NCBI GenBank assembly: GCA_012064385.1
Contig: QRDG01000238.1
Location: forward strand, 310,001-374,000
Direction: 5' to 3'
Source of the DNA: Puccinellia tenuiflora
Taxonomy: Eukaryota > Streptophyta > Magnoliopsida > Poales > Poaceae
Length of the DNA: 64,000 bases
Part shown: positions 47,999 through 57,580 of the stretch, in pieces
Layout of the letters: the number at the start of each line of letters is the position of its first letter
How positions within the stretch are numbered: the stretch's first letter is position 1
Made by a program: the position numbers and the translations under genes
The notes under the pieces: model-generated
Seen by the model: only the letters and a program-made list of their open reading frames with translations
What the model was told of the DNA's origin: nothing
The model's database searches: none

Positions 47999-49350
47999 GA
48001 GCAAGTATAATAGCATCCAGTCAGCTGGTTATAAGAGGTTCCACATCATCAAAATCTTAGGTGGAGGAAAGAGAAGAGAGGAGAGAGAAGAGAGCCGGCG
48101 CTCTACCTAGCGCCCGGCGATAGCGCAGCAAACGAAGAATTGGAGTCAGCTTGTAGCCTGCCGTCGGCTGTAGAGCTAGCTCTCCCATCCCCTGCACTCT
48201 TGCATGTAAGTACATGCACATGCAGCAATAAATTATTAGATATTCAACATAGCTTTTGTGATTAGCTTTTGTGATGGCTGTAGCTGACATGTCTCATGTG
48301 AGGAGCCTGGTGGCCAGACAGGGCAGCTTGGGTTTAGTCCCACCTCGCTAGTTGGAGGGGGCCAACACCAGCTTATAAGGGCAGGCCTCCTTCCACTTAA
48401 CGCCCGGGTTTTGAGTGGATAAGTGGAGTAGCCTTGCTACTGGGCTGGCTGTTGCGCGTGGCCTTGGGCCGGAAAACGCCTGAAACGCTAGTCGAGTGTG
48501 GGCTAGCCGGGCCGGTCGCTGACAATTGGTATCAGAGCCAGCATCGCCATGCCCGCCTGGGGGGCTTCCTAGGGGGATGGGATGTGAGGAGCCTGGTGGC
48601 CAGACAGGGCAGCTTGGGTTTAGTCCCACCTCGCTAGTTGGAGGGGGCCAACACCAGCTTATAAGGGCAGGCCTCCCTCCACTTAACGCCCGGGTTTTGA
48701 GTGGATAAGGGGAGTAGCCTTGCTACTGGGCTGGCTGTTACGCGTGGCCTTGGGCCGGAAAACGCCTGAAACGCTAGTCGAGTGTGGGCTAGCCGGGCCG
48801 GTCGCTGACAATTGGGATGTGAGGACCCCTCTGTTGACCGGTGAAAAGCTGCTCAGTTTAGTCCCACCTCGCCTAGTGGAGGAGGCCACACCCAGCTTAT
48901 AAGGGAGAGATTCCCTCCTCCCTTCAGTCCGGGCTTTTGGGATGGAATGGGCTCTCACTTGTAGTTGGGCTGTGTGCGCATAAACGTCTGAAACTAGGCT
49001 GAGTACTGGGCTAAATCTGAGTGGACGCTAACATTTGGTATCAGAGCCAGCATCGCCATGCCCGCCTGGGGGGCTTCCTAGGGGGATGGGATGTGAGGAC
49101 CCCTCTGTTGACCGGTGAAAAGCTGCTCAGTTTAGTCCCACCTCGCCTAGTGGAGGAGGCCACACCCAGCTTATAAGGGAGAGATTCCCTCCTCCCTTCA
49201 GTCCGGGCTTTTGGGATGGAATGGGCTCTCACTTGTAGTTGGGCTGTGTGCGCATAAATATCTGAAACTAGGCTGAGTACTGGACTAAATCTGAGTGGAC
49301 GCTAACATCTCAAGTATAGAGCCAGCAGCAGGCTGCGTTATTATCCTTAC
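47999..49350. mobile_element. Tourist-like MITE interrupted by the TRIM insertion
   Basis: The left end GAGCAAGTATAATAGC and the right end (ending TTATTATCCTTAC) are imperfect inverted repeats. The match continues inwards (CAGTCAGCTGGTTATA against TATAGAGCCAGCAGCAGGCTG). The flanks are TAAA on both sides (47995-47998 and 49351-49354). Without the TRIM the element is about 340 bp. Confidence 0.6.
48297..49307 (+). mobile_element. mosaic TRIM (miniature LTR retrotransposon) with four LTRs of two types
   Basis: Layout: LTR-A 48297-48524, internal 48525-48582, LTR-A 48583-48810, a 7-bp joint ATTGGGA, LTR-B 48818-49033, internal 49034-49091, LTR-B 49092-49307. A 5-bp duplication TCTCA (48292-48296 and 49308-49312) flanks the whole. 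LTRs start TGTGAGGA and end GACA or AACA. Each internal part is 58 bp: a primer-binding site TGGTATCAGAGCC (initiator tRNA-Met type) and a purine-rich end AGGGGGATGGGA, with nothing between but a short GC-rich link. LTRs contain CAGCTTATAAGGG, a likely TATA box. There is no coding capacity, so it must depend on another element. Confidence 0.93.
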
Positions 49351-49354
49351 TAAA

Positions 49355-50262
49355 CCATCAGCAGGCAGGCACTGGCACGCGCGCAAGCTCCTCGGCAGAA
49401 GAGAACAGACGAAGCAGCCTCGGAATAAACAACTCTCCTCCTCCTGCCGTGTGGGTGGCAAGCCCAGAAATGAAGCTGTGGCACGGGCATGGGCATAGGC
49501 GTGCAACCTCTAATCAACAGTGCGGCGCAGTATTCCCCACTAACACAACAAGAACCTAATCCCCTCTACTGATATGCCCAAATTAACCTGCAGGCAACCA
49601 CCGCCCGTCTAATCTAATCTAATCTACCCCCGCCCGTCCCGGCCGCATGCATCCACTGCTGATTAGAATAACCAGGAGGCATCCATGTTCTTTGCAGGGG
49701 TTAGTGCTAATCATCTCCTCTCCTGCACTAGTGCGGGTGCATGCAGCACGGCACCACGCAACGCAAAGGATTTCTGTGGCGCCAGCCGTGCAGTGCAGTG
49801 TCCAATGGCACAGCGCAGGGGTGCCGCCTGCGCTGCGACGATGCCTGATTCCATGCTTTCTCCGCCGGGCGACGCGAACGGTAAAAAGCCCTTTTTCTTA
49901 CACATTCCTTGCGTAGTTCCATGGGAAATGGGTTTGCCTCCGTTCCCGGACTTCTTCCCTTCCGGGTGACTACTTGCGGCGCCGGCCACCGCCACTTGCG
50001 TTCCAAACGCGCGTGCGCGCCCGAGCCGCGGCGGCGCGTGTCGCGCATGCATGCCTCGGAGCGGTCGAGGCGTCGTGACCTGTGGACTGGCAGGTTTCCT
50101 GCCCGTGAACTGTGACCGAGCCGAGAATCACTGGCGCTCCCCGTCTGTGCTGCTGGGTTTCCTTTTGTCACGAGTGCTGCCGCGATCGTCCTACCTGTAA
50201 CAGTGCATAGTCACTGTCAAACTGCACTCGGGCCGCCAACGTTGCGACCTGCATGCGAGTAA
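49355..50262. other. intergenic, no gene seen
   Basis: Mixed composition, with a short CTAAT repeat near 49610-49627. Several open frames on both strands lack domain signals. Confidence 0.4.
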
Positions 50263-51652
50263 AAGATGGCATCTCCACGGGGAGTGCGTAAACAGTGTCC
50301 GGTACATCTTCATGGAAGGTCTAATTGGTGGTGCCGGACACTTATCCGGTGAATTTTTTTCCTCCCACACCGGCAGCCCCTAAATGAATTCGCCAAACTC
50401 AATTAGAAAAAACAAATCTACGAAACGGTTCTAATTTCATTCAAATTTTATTATATATTACAATATTTGAATGAAATTAAGACCTAAACTAAACCTAAAT
50501 CTATTCTGAACTGGCGGACCAGTCGAAGGTGTCGTCCTTGTCGTCGAGGAGGATGAGGGTGGAGGACGAATTGCCGCGGGAGGTGGACGCGCCGTCGTGA
50601 TGCGCCCGGGAGGTGGAGGCCGAGGCCGCCATCTGCGCCGAGCGCTCCATGGTCTCCAGGAAGCCGGGGGAGTCCCGCTCGATCTCGCTGACCGACGCCA
50701 CCAGAGCGAAGCTGAGGCCGGGGATATCGCCGTCGTGTGCCTCGTCCTGTAGCGCGGGTGGCACCTCGTACCCCGCCGGAAGCACCGGGGCTTCACGTCC
50801 TCCGGCTCCTCCTTGAACTGCCGCATCGGGACGTCGTCGCGGCGGCGCAGGCGGAGACTCCCGCGTGGTGGCGACCGGCGATTCTGCACATCGCGTATCA
50901 CCACGCCGCCGCCTCTGCGCCGTCCTCCTCCACTGCTGCCGCTGCTCCCACCGCCGCCGCGAGAGCAGAGGGAGAAGCAACCGCCGCGTCGCTGACGCTT
51001 CGGTGGCGGTGCTGGTGCCGGGATCGACATTAGCCTGAACGGGGTCGGGTTCCCCGTCTGGGCGTGGCGGCGGGCGGCCGCGATGGCCGATGCCACCGTG
51101 TGGCCGGTGCGTCCCCACCAGCGGTCGCGGCCTTCCGGGTTCCAGCGACGATCAGGACGGGGGTGGTCGTAGAACTCCACCGCCTCGTCGCGCTCCCGGG
51201 AGAGGCGCACCCACCAGGCGGCCTCGTTGTCGGCCGCGTTCTCCGGGCGGAGGCGCTCCTCCGTGGACTGGCGCTTGGTTTGCCGGCGTGTTAATGCGCC
51301 GCGTGGCCGGCCAGTCGCGTCGCCTGCCGCCTGCATGCTGCGTCGCCTGCCTCCGCCGCGTCGCGTCGTTTGGGAAACCGACAACATTTACGCCGCTCAT
51401 TAAGCCGGGGAAGAAACCGTTCGTGCGTATGACGGGCGGGCCATATCTGTCGGAGGCTCGGGCCGGACAGTGTCCGGCACCGCGAAGGCTGCCCCCAAAG
51501 TTGGAGGCCCTGTTCGCGGTGCCGGACAGATATTGGGCCGGACAAAGTCTTTGTGACCCCCTGGTGTGGCCTGTTTTTCTGTCCGGTGCGCCAATTGAGC
51601 TTTACCACCCCTTTTACGACCCCCCCCCCCCCCCCCCCCGGCGGAGATGCTC
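50263..51652 (-). mobile_element. Harbinger-like element with a frameshifted ORF
   Basis: The right end (GGCGGAGATGCTC, ending 51652) is followed by TAA (51653-51655). The left end is diverged (AGATGGCATCTCCAC from about 50263) and preceded by TAA. Subterminal blocks (GGCCATATCTGTCGGAGGCT, GTCCGGCACCGCG) are shared with the element at 57581-60063 in inverse order. A C run of about 20 (51619-51639) lies just inside the right end. Confidence 0.6.
50501..51387 (-). pseudogene. Harbinger-associated hypothetical ORF, frameshifted
   Basis: The first frame, from 51387, reads WWVRLSRERDEAVEFYDHPR, GRDRWWGRTGHTVASAIAAA and FKEEPEDVKP. After one extra base near 50775 a second frame gives LPAGYEVPPALQDEAHDGDI, then SVSEIERDSPGFLETMERSA, and ends FDWSASSE. 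I recognise it only as a repeated grass hypothetical protein, with no known domain. Its place inside the element suggests a transposon accessory or captured gene. Confidence 0.5.
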
Positions 51653-51655
51653 TAA

Positions 51656-52289
51656 AATGCTCCATTTGGCAAGAAAACCATATATTGACCACGCAAAACT
51701 GTAGTAAAGCGCTGCTATATTGTACAACTTCAGTTTGTAAAAAAGTTAATTCAACATTTCTACCAAAACTACATCCATGAACTATCCGTCCACGTGATGA
51801 ATTGAAATGCATAGAAAACAAAACTCAAAAAAATATGAACAACAAAAAAAAAGGTGTAAGAAGACGTTAACAGATAAGGAGTCAATGAGCTGTCATTTTG
51901 TGTTCATTTTGATTTTTTCCCCGTAGAGGGGAGAATCACTGGCCTATGCATCAAAACGATGCAGATAGCCTATATTTATTGAAAATGTTCAAATCAAAAT
52001 ATACATCGCAAGGATCAAACCAAGTGGCGTCATGAATCAACCATCAGAAAATATAAAGCAAACGGCGTCTATGCATTTGAATTCAATTTGTATGCCGCCG
52101 CACTAACTGAACATACCCCGAACATCAGACGAGTGCATCCAGGATATGTGTGTCTCCGTCCTCGTCGCTCCATCCCAAGGGGGAAAGACCACATGTGAAT
52201 CTAGTGAATAGCCCCGTGGATGATCGGAAAAAATGAGTGAATCTAGTTTTGTTAAAAACAACGTCGCGATGAAAAATTGATCATTTCAA
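51656..52289. other. intergenic, no gene seen
   Basis: AT-rich with no recognisable elements. Confidence 0.45.
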
Positions 52290-52737
52290 ATATGTAGAAT
52301 TTTAGCTAGGCAGAAGGTAATTTTAGCTAGTATTTTTTTATGATATTTACATGCTTACAAAAATGTATAGAATTTTATATAGCATTTTTTTATGATTTTA
52401 GATGCTTACTAAAATGTGTAGAATTTTAGCTAGTATTTTTCTATGATATTTACATGCTTACTAAAATGTGTAGAATTTTAGCTAGTATTTTTCTATGATT
52501 TTAGCATGATTAAATGTGTAGAATTTTAACTAGTATTTTCCATGATATTAACATGCTTACTAGAATACGAAGAATTTTAGCTAGTTTTTCTATGATTTTT
52601 ACATGCTTACTAAAATGTGTACACATTTTAGCTAGTATTTTTCCATGATTTTTACATGCTTACTAAAATGTGTACAATGTTAGCTAGTATTTTTCCATAG
52701 TTTTACATGCTCACCAAAACGTGTAGAATTTTAGCTA

Positions 52738-52831
52738 CTCCCTCTGATCCATAAAAAGTGTCGCTCATTTTGTACTAAGTTAGTACAAACTTTGTACTAA
52801 GTGGGCGACACTTTTTATGGAATGGAGGGAG
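52738..52831. mobile_element. very short Stowaway MITE (94 bp)
   Basis: The ends CTCCCTCTGATCCATAAAAA and TTTTTATGGAATGGAGGGAG are inverted repeats that continue through GTGTCGC. TA is duplicated (52736-52737 and 52832-52833). Almost all of the element is hairpin. Confidence 0.92.
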
Positions 52832-52930
52832 TAGTATTTTCCCATGATTTTTATATGAGTAATGAAATGGGTAGATTGTTAGCGAGTATTTTTCCATGAT
52901 TTTTACATGCTTACTACAACGTGTAGAAAT

Positions 52931-53228
52931 GAGAACCAACCCTTGATTGGATGGTTAGGTGGGTGGTTGTACCCCCAGCCCATTAGAGTTCAAACCCCAT
53001 GTTTGACACTGGTGTTTCTCATATTTGGCGGAATATTCTTCAGTGGGAGGCGACGTTCCCGTCGATAGCGAGGCGCCCGTGGTGACTTCGTCAATCTCAA
53101 GACCTGACCCGCCGGCTCAGTATCTCGGAGGTGCTCATAGGGGTAGGGTGTGCGTGCGTACGTTCATAGGGGTGAGTGTATGCGCGTGTATGTGAGCATC
53201 TGTGTTGTACTATGTTTCGCAAAAAAAA
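52931..53228 (+). mobile_element. SINE (Au/PoaS-like) with poly-A tail
   Basis: The 5' part is tRNA-like, with TTGATTGGATGGTTAGGTGG around the A box and GAGTTCAAACCCC as the B box. It ends TACTATGTTTCGC plus an A run. The 13-bp flanks AACGTGTAGAAAT (52918-52930) and AACATGTAGAAAT (53229-53241) differ at one base and form the target duplication. Confidence 0.85.
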
Positions 53229-53395
53229 AACATGTAGAAATTCAGCTAGTTTTTTCTCATCAATTTTACATGCTTACTAACATATGCAGAAATTTAGCTA
53301 CGATTTTTCCATGATTTTTACATGCTTACTAATAAATGTAGAAATTTAGCTAGGATATTTCCATGATTTTTACATGCTTACTCAAATGTGTAGGG

Positions 53396-54300
53396 CTTGC
53401 GAAATGCAATAAACCAAGTGTTTCCCAATTGCACTCAGAGGTACTACCTTAGACATATCTATGCAAATTGTCAAACAACTGGTTTTAGATGTGAAGAGCT
53501 TAATAAAATCATGGATTCTGCTAGGCATTCTTACACAAAACATCGTTTTGATGTTGCCATGAAAGGCATAAAAATGAGTGTGTTTAAGCTTAGGAGTGGC
53601 TTAGTAAGATTCTTGTTAAATTTTGGGCAAGGCATGCTATGGATTAGAACTAAGAAATAGATTTGTTGATAACAATCTAAGTGGGGTTTTTAATAGGATG
53701 ATTCTGGATGTTAGAACAAAACATATCCAAACTATGCTGGAGGGCATCAAAATTATTGATAGTGAGGTATGAAGAGAAGAGAAAAGGTGCAAGAACTGCT
53801 AGGTGGGAAGTCATGCCCAGCTACTCAGAGAAATTGGAACATAATAAGAAATGGTCAAGATATTGTAGATCAGCACCATCAAAATATGGTCTATGGCCAG
53901 GTGAGCAGTGGTGTGGAGGACAACATATATGATGTCAGCATGAATGCTAAGACTTGTGGGTGTAAAAATGGGACATTAGTGGAATCCCTTGCCACCATGC
54001 AATTTCTGCTATTTAAAAATCAAGGAAGCATCATGAAGATTTTATCCATGCATTTATAAAATCTTATGTACCTTGAGGCATATGATCCTGTGATTTATCC
54101 AGTTTTTGTTAAGACTGTTGGACTAAAAATGACACACCTAACATTGATCCACCTGTCCTCCAAATGGCAAAAGCAAGAGCTCAGACAAAGAGAAGGAAAG
54201 GACGGTATGAGGTTCCACAATCCAAGTCTTCTTCCATAATGGGGACAATCACATGTAGCAACTATAGGTTGGGACATAATACACCAAGTGTAATCAACCA
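53396..54300 (+). pseudogene. degenerate MULE transposase fragment
   Basis: Reads NQVFPNCTQRYYLRHIYANC, then DSARHSYTKHRFDVAMKGIK. Later frames give NNLSGVFNRMILDVRTKHIQ and ATMQFLLFKNQGSIMKI. It is homologous to the 43500-43800 part of the MURA gene in the 40357-46277 MULE (there FPNCPQRFCIRHIYANFQ), but on the opposite strand and with several frameshifts and stops. The N-terminal half, including the first catalytic Asp, is missing. Confidence 0.8.
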
Positions 54301-54362
54301 TTGAATCCTTCTCTGTAGATTAAACAAATCATCACTAGTTACCAAGGTTAGAAAAAGCACTA

Positions 54363-54555
54363 GGCGTGCGTAGCAGTCTCCCCTATCAGTATCCTACTAC
54401 TACGGCTGGCGGCATGCAAGGCGTACGTCTCAAGCCCAGTGATCAGGGTGGTGTCGTTCTTCTGATCAGAAGCCCATATGTCAATTTTACGTTGTCGGAG
54501 GCACCGGACAGATTACAACGGAACGGAGACCAAAGGACTCATATCAGTTCTGATT
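54363..54555 (+). repeat. duplicated segment copy B, left part
   Basis: Matches 36506-36720 (GCGTGCGTAGCAGTC, CAGTATCCTACTAC, CGTACGTCTCAAG, GGAGACCAAAGG). It continues at 56251-56362 and 57231-57515. Confidence 0.8.
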
Positions 54556-56250
54556 TTTTTTTTTTGAACACATAATATTTCATTGATCTAACAACAACGT
54601 ACATGTACAAGTGTGCATTGCAGCACTGGAGATTGAGCCATTACATCTGCATTGAGGCAAGTATCATTGCCTGAAGTTAAGCAGCTGAAGCTAAATGTTC
54701 TAGTATGAAGCTTTAGTGCAAGTTTGGCCTGATGATGGGCTCGAAAATTGTAGCTCCTGGGAATATGATAGATTCTTGATGAGTCAAAGGCTGAAGAAGC
54801 TGCTATGTAAGCTAGTTGTGGCCTGATGGTCCAATGTCCTGGTGCAAGAATCAGGCTTTGAGCCGCTGCAGCCTTCGCTAACGTAGCACTATCCGTCAAG
54901 AAGGTGGCTTCCTGCAACTGAAGTAGACCTGCAATTTGAGTTGCAAGCATCAAGCTGAAAGCTTCAGCCAAAATGGCTGAAGTCACTGGCGGGGAGACAG
55001 CGGAGATACAAAGCTGAGAGCAACGTCGTCCATTCCCCATCCGAATGAATATACCTAGCCCTGCAGGTGTCGGCTGGCCATCAGAAGCAATAGTCCAAGC
55101 TACATCAGAAAAGATAACAGGCCCTGCAAAGATGGAGATATTCGTGATGGTGTTTCCTGGAGATGGCGTCATCTGTTGGGGAACATGGTCCTGGAACCGT
55201 ATACTATGCTCTGCATAAGCTTGAGGATCGCCCAGACCTGCTCCACTGCAAACCTGGTAAGAGGCTGCAAACTCAAGTTTAGTTCCTTGCATAATTGCCG
55301 CTGCCTCTGCGTAAACCTGGGGAGGGTTGCAAGTTTTCCTACAGAAAACCGAATCATTTCGAGCTTTCCAAATACACCACAGAAAAGTGTATAACGAGTT
55401 TACGCTCATTTGTGGATGATGAGAATCAAGTAGGTTATGTATCATGTGAGTAATTGAATTATTGTGTTGGGCAAAAGCTTCAGTTTTGATAAACCAAGGA
55501 AAGCAATACCATGCTGCCTTCGAAAAAGGGCAGAGAAAGAAGAGATGCATTCCGTCCTCAATCTTACCACACCTAGAGCATGTTTCGCTAATATGCTTAG
55601 AGTACTTACCTGCCCTTTTACCTGTGGGGAGTGCATTCCGAAGAAGTCTCCAAGCAAAAGTTTGAACACGCGGCGCCATTTGTTTCTCATTCCACACCTG
55701 ATTGAGTAAAGCTACGATATGTGGAGGATCTGTTTTCGGTCTCTCCCTAGGGGAAAGTTGGAGATTATTGAAACAATGTCTGTATGCACTTTTAGGAGAA
55801 AATAGACCTGCAGGGGTTAGCTTCCAAACTAGAATGTCTTGACCAGTAGCATCAATTATGGGAGTTTGAAGTATAGAATAAGCTACTTCAGGAGAAAATA
55901 AGGAGTTGATCAGGTTTATGTTCCAAACTTTTCGCCCAGGTAGCCAAAGGTCTTTAATTTGAGCAGGGTAATTAAAAGGCTGTTGCTGAATGATTAGATT
56001 GTCATAGATGGTTTCCCAGCCCTGAACCCAGGAGTACTCCATAGCGAACTATTTCCCTCTACAATCTGATAAGCAGTGGCTGAAATGAGTAGTGGTCTTA
56101 CCTTTAATATTGCTGTCCAGAAAGCAGACTTTGGTATGTTGTGTTTTGCCCGCCAAATAGATGTGTCATGATGGTATTTAGCCTTGAGGATTTGAGCTAG
56201 TTGGGCGTGTGGCTCCTTTGCAAGCCTCCAAGCTGCAGAGAGTATGAGAA
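54556..56250 (-). mobile_element. LINE with C-terminal RNase H, 5'-truncated, in duplicated segment copy B
   Basis: The A tail (T run at 54553-54565 on the plus strand) marks the 3' end. The imperfect target duplication is TTCTGATT at 54548-54555 and TTGTGATT at 56251-56258. Only the end of the RT region, zf-RVT and the RNase H domain remain. Confidence 0.85.
54588..56240 (-). pseudogene. LINE ORF2 C-terminal part: zf-RVT + plant RNase H (RVT_3)
   Basis: From about 56240 one frame reads AWRLAKEPHAQLAQILKAKY, then IWRAKHNIPKSAFWTAILKV. Near 56010 the frame shifts to a 484-residue ORF (56042-54588). This starts GWETIYDNLIIQQQP and contains zf-RVT (VWKLTPAGLFSPKSAYRH, then QTFAWRLLRNALPTGKR and CSRCGKIEDGMHLFFLCPFS). 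Its RNase H-like domain reads SDVAWTIASDGQPTPAGLGI, with AEAFSLMLATQIAG and FLTDSATLAKA as the Glu and Asp regions. The long open frame argues for a fairly young copy. It is inactive because of truncation. Confidence 0.9.
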
Positions 56251-56362
56251 TTGTGATTAGAAGAATTCGCACATGCCACTGTGCAAGGAACACAACTGCT
56301 AAAACAAGGTGCGTTGTGTATGCGAAGAGAAACTGCAAGGCCAGGCTCCATTTGGAACAACA
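56251..56362 (+). repeat. duplicated segment copy B, middle part
   Basis: Matches 36714-36813 (TTAGAAGAATT, then AAGAGAAA and TGCAAGGCCAGG). Confidence 0.7.
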
Positions 56363-57230
56363 TGTTCCCTCTGAATTTGACAAGTCACTGGTGGCATCTT
56401 AACTCTCTTCCCTGTCTACCAGCCAAAAAAAAAAAAACTTTCTTCCCTGTCACGCGACACGGCTGTTCAGGATCATGGTCAGTATTCTATGGGTTTAAGG
56501 TGGATTTTCTTTTGGCAAGTCGTAGAATGACTTTCTATTGCCCACATATTTTAATTTCCCGAGCGTCGTTAACACCTGCATGTGCTAGTTGACAATACGT
56601 GGCGAGAGCAGAGCTAGAGATCCCTCCCAACACGTACTGCTGCGACGAACTCTGTATTTTATGTACGTGTTGGGAGCACATCACCACATGGCCACGAACT
56701 GCACTAGGATATCGATCAAAGGTTAATTAGCAGCTGCAAGTCGTATGTTTGACTAACCCCTCCAATAACCTCGTGTCTCGGCTTGAATGAAACCGATAGA
56801 AATGTTTCATCCATATAACTAAAAAAAATTGGTTCACCGTGATGCCCCCGTGCGTTGAATTTGCAAACATACTACGGCCTTGTTGCCGCTTTGTCGTTTC
56901 CTCTGTTAAGTTTCTGCAGAGCCGCTGGCATGGATATGCCGGACGAGACATTCAGACCAAGGAAAAGGAGACGAGAGGGGAGAATTCTTTACCGTTGAGC
57001 CGCAGCCTGTGCAGACTGACACAGAAATATATGTAATGAAAAACACAACGGCAGGCACGTACGAGTACTAAAAATGTTGGTCCCCCGGGCTCTTCTGATG
57101 GCTGGATCCCGTTGGATCTCCCGCTGCGCTAGTTCAGGCATGGACTGCAATCACAGGAAGCTGTTTTTTTCTAGTGCTATTATGTTCAGATAGTTCAGGC
57201 ATGGACTGCAATCACTCTGAAGAAGATCAG
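56363..57230. other. segment present in copy B but absent from copy A
   Basis: Copy A joins CATTTG directly to ATTACGGGTCACGG at the matching place. The region holds no recognisable gene. A short phrase TAGTTCAGGCATGGACTGCA is repeated near 57130 and 57190. No clear element ends were found, so insertion in B and deletion in A are both possible. Confidence 0.5.
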
Positions 57231-57515
57231 ATTACCGGTCACGGGTCACCGTATACCAGATCTTGCTCCGTACCGGAACTGGGTGCACCGGACCAAACCG
57301 ACCAGGTGCTCGTCGGCGCCCACAAATCGATCTGCCCGGAACGAGAGATCGATTCGATGGTGTGCACTTGAAGCTAAAATCATGTGTCACACATAACAGC
57401 CGGACCAGCTCCAGGCCTCCAGAGCATACCGCCAAGCCGGCCGGTGCGGGTAGGCCGCCGTGGCCCCCTAGAAAGAAAGTGGCACGTACGTACCACGATC
57501 AATCATGCCAGGGCC
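57231..57515 (+). repeat. duplicated segment copy B, right part
   Basis: Matches 36820-36968 and then 40094-40285 (GGTCACGGGTCAC, CCAAACCGACCAGGTGCTCG, GCCAAGCCGGCCGGTGCGGG). It shows the sequence without the LINE of copy A at GATGGTGTGCACT. Confidence 0.85.
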
Positions 57516-57580
57516 TACCGCCACGAGCACTTTCAGAGGATCGGAGCTGGAACTCCAACGGGTTTAAGCTACGCACCTCA

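Larger units (their letters stand above)
52290..53395. repeat. AT-rich tandem array, unit about 52 bp
   Basis: The repeat phrase is GAATTTTAGCTAGTATTTTT, then CCATGATTTTTACATGC and TTACTAAAATGTGTA, spaced 48-53 bp, with about 14 or more diverged units. The array is split by a Stowaway (52738-52831) and a SINE (52931-53228), and its last unit runs directly into a MULE transposase remnant at 53396. Confidence 0.9.
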
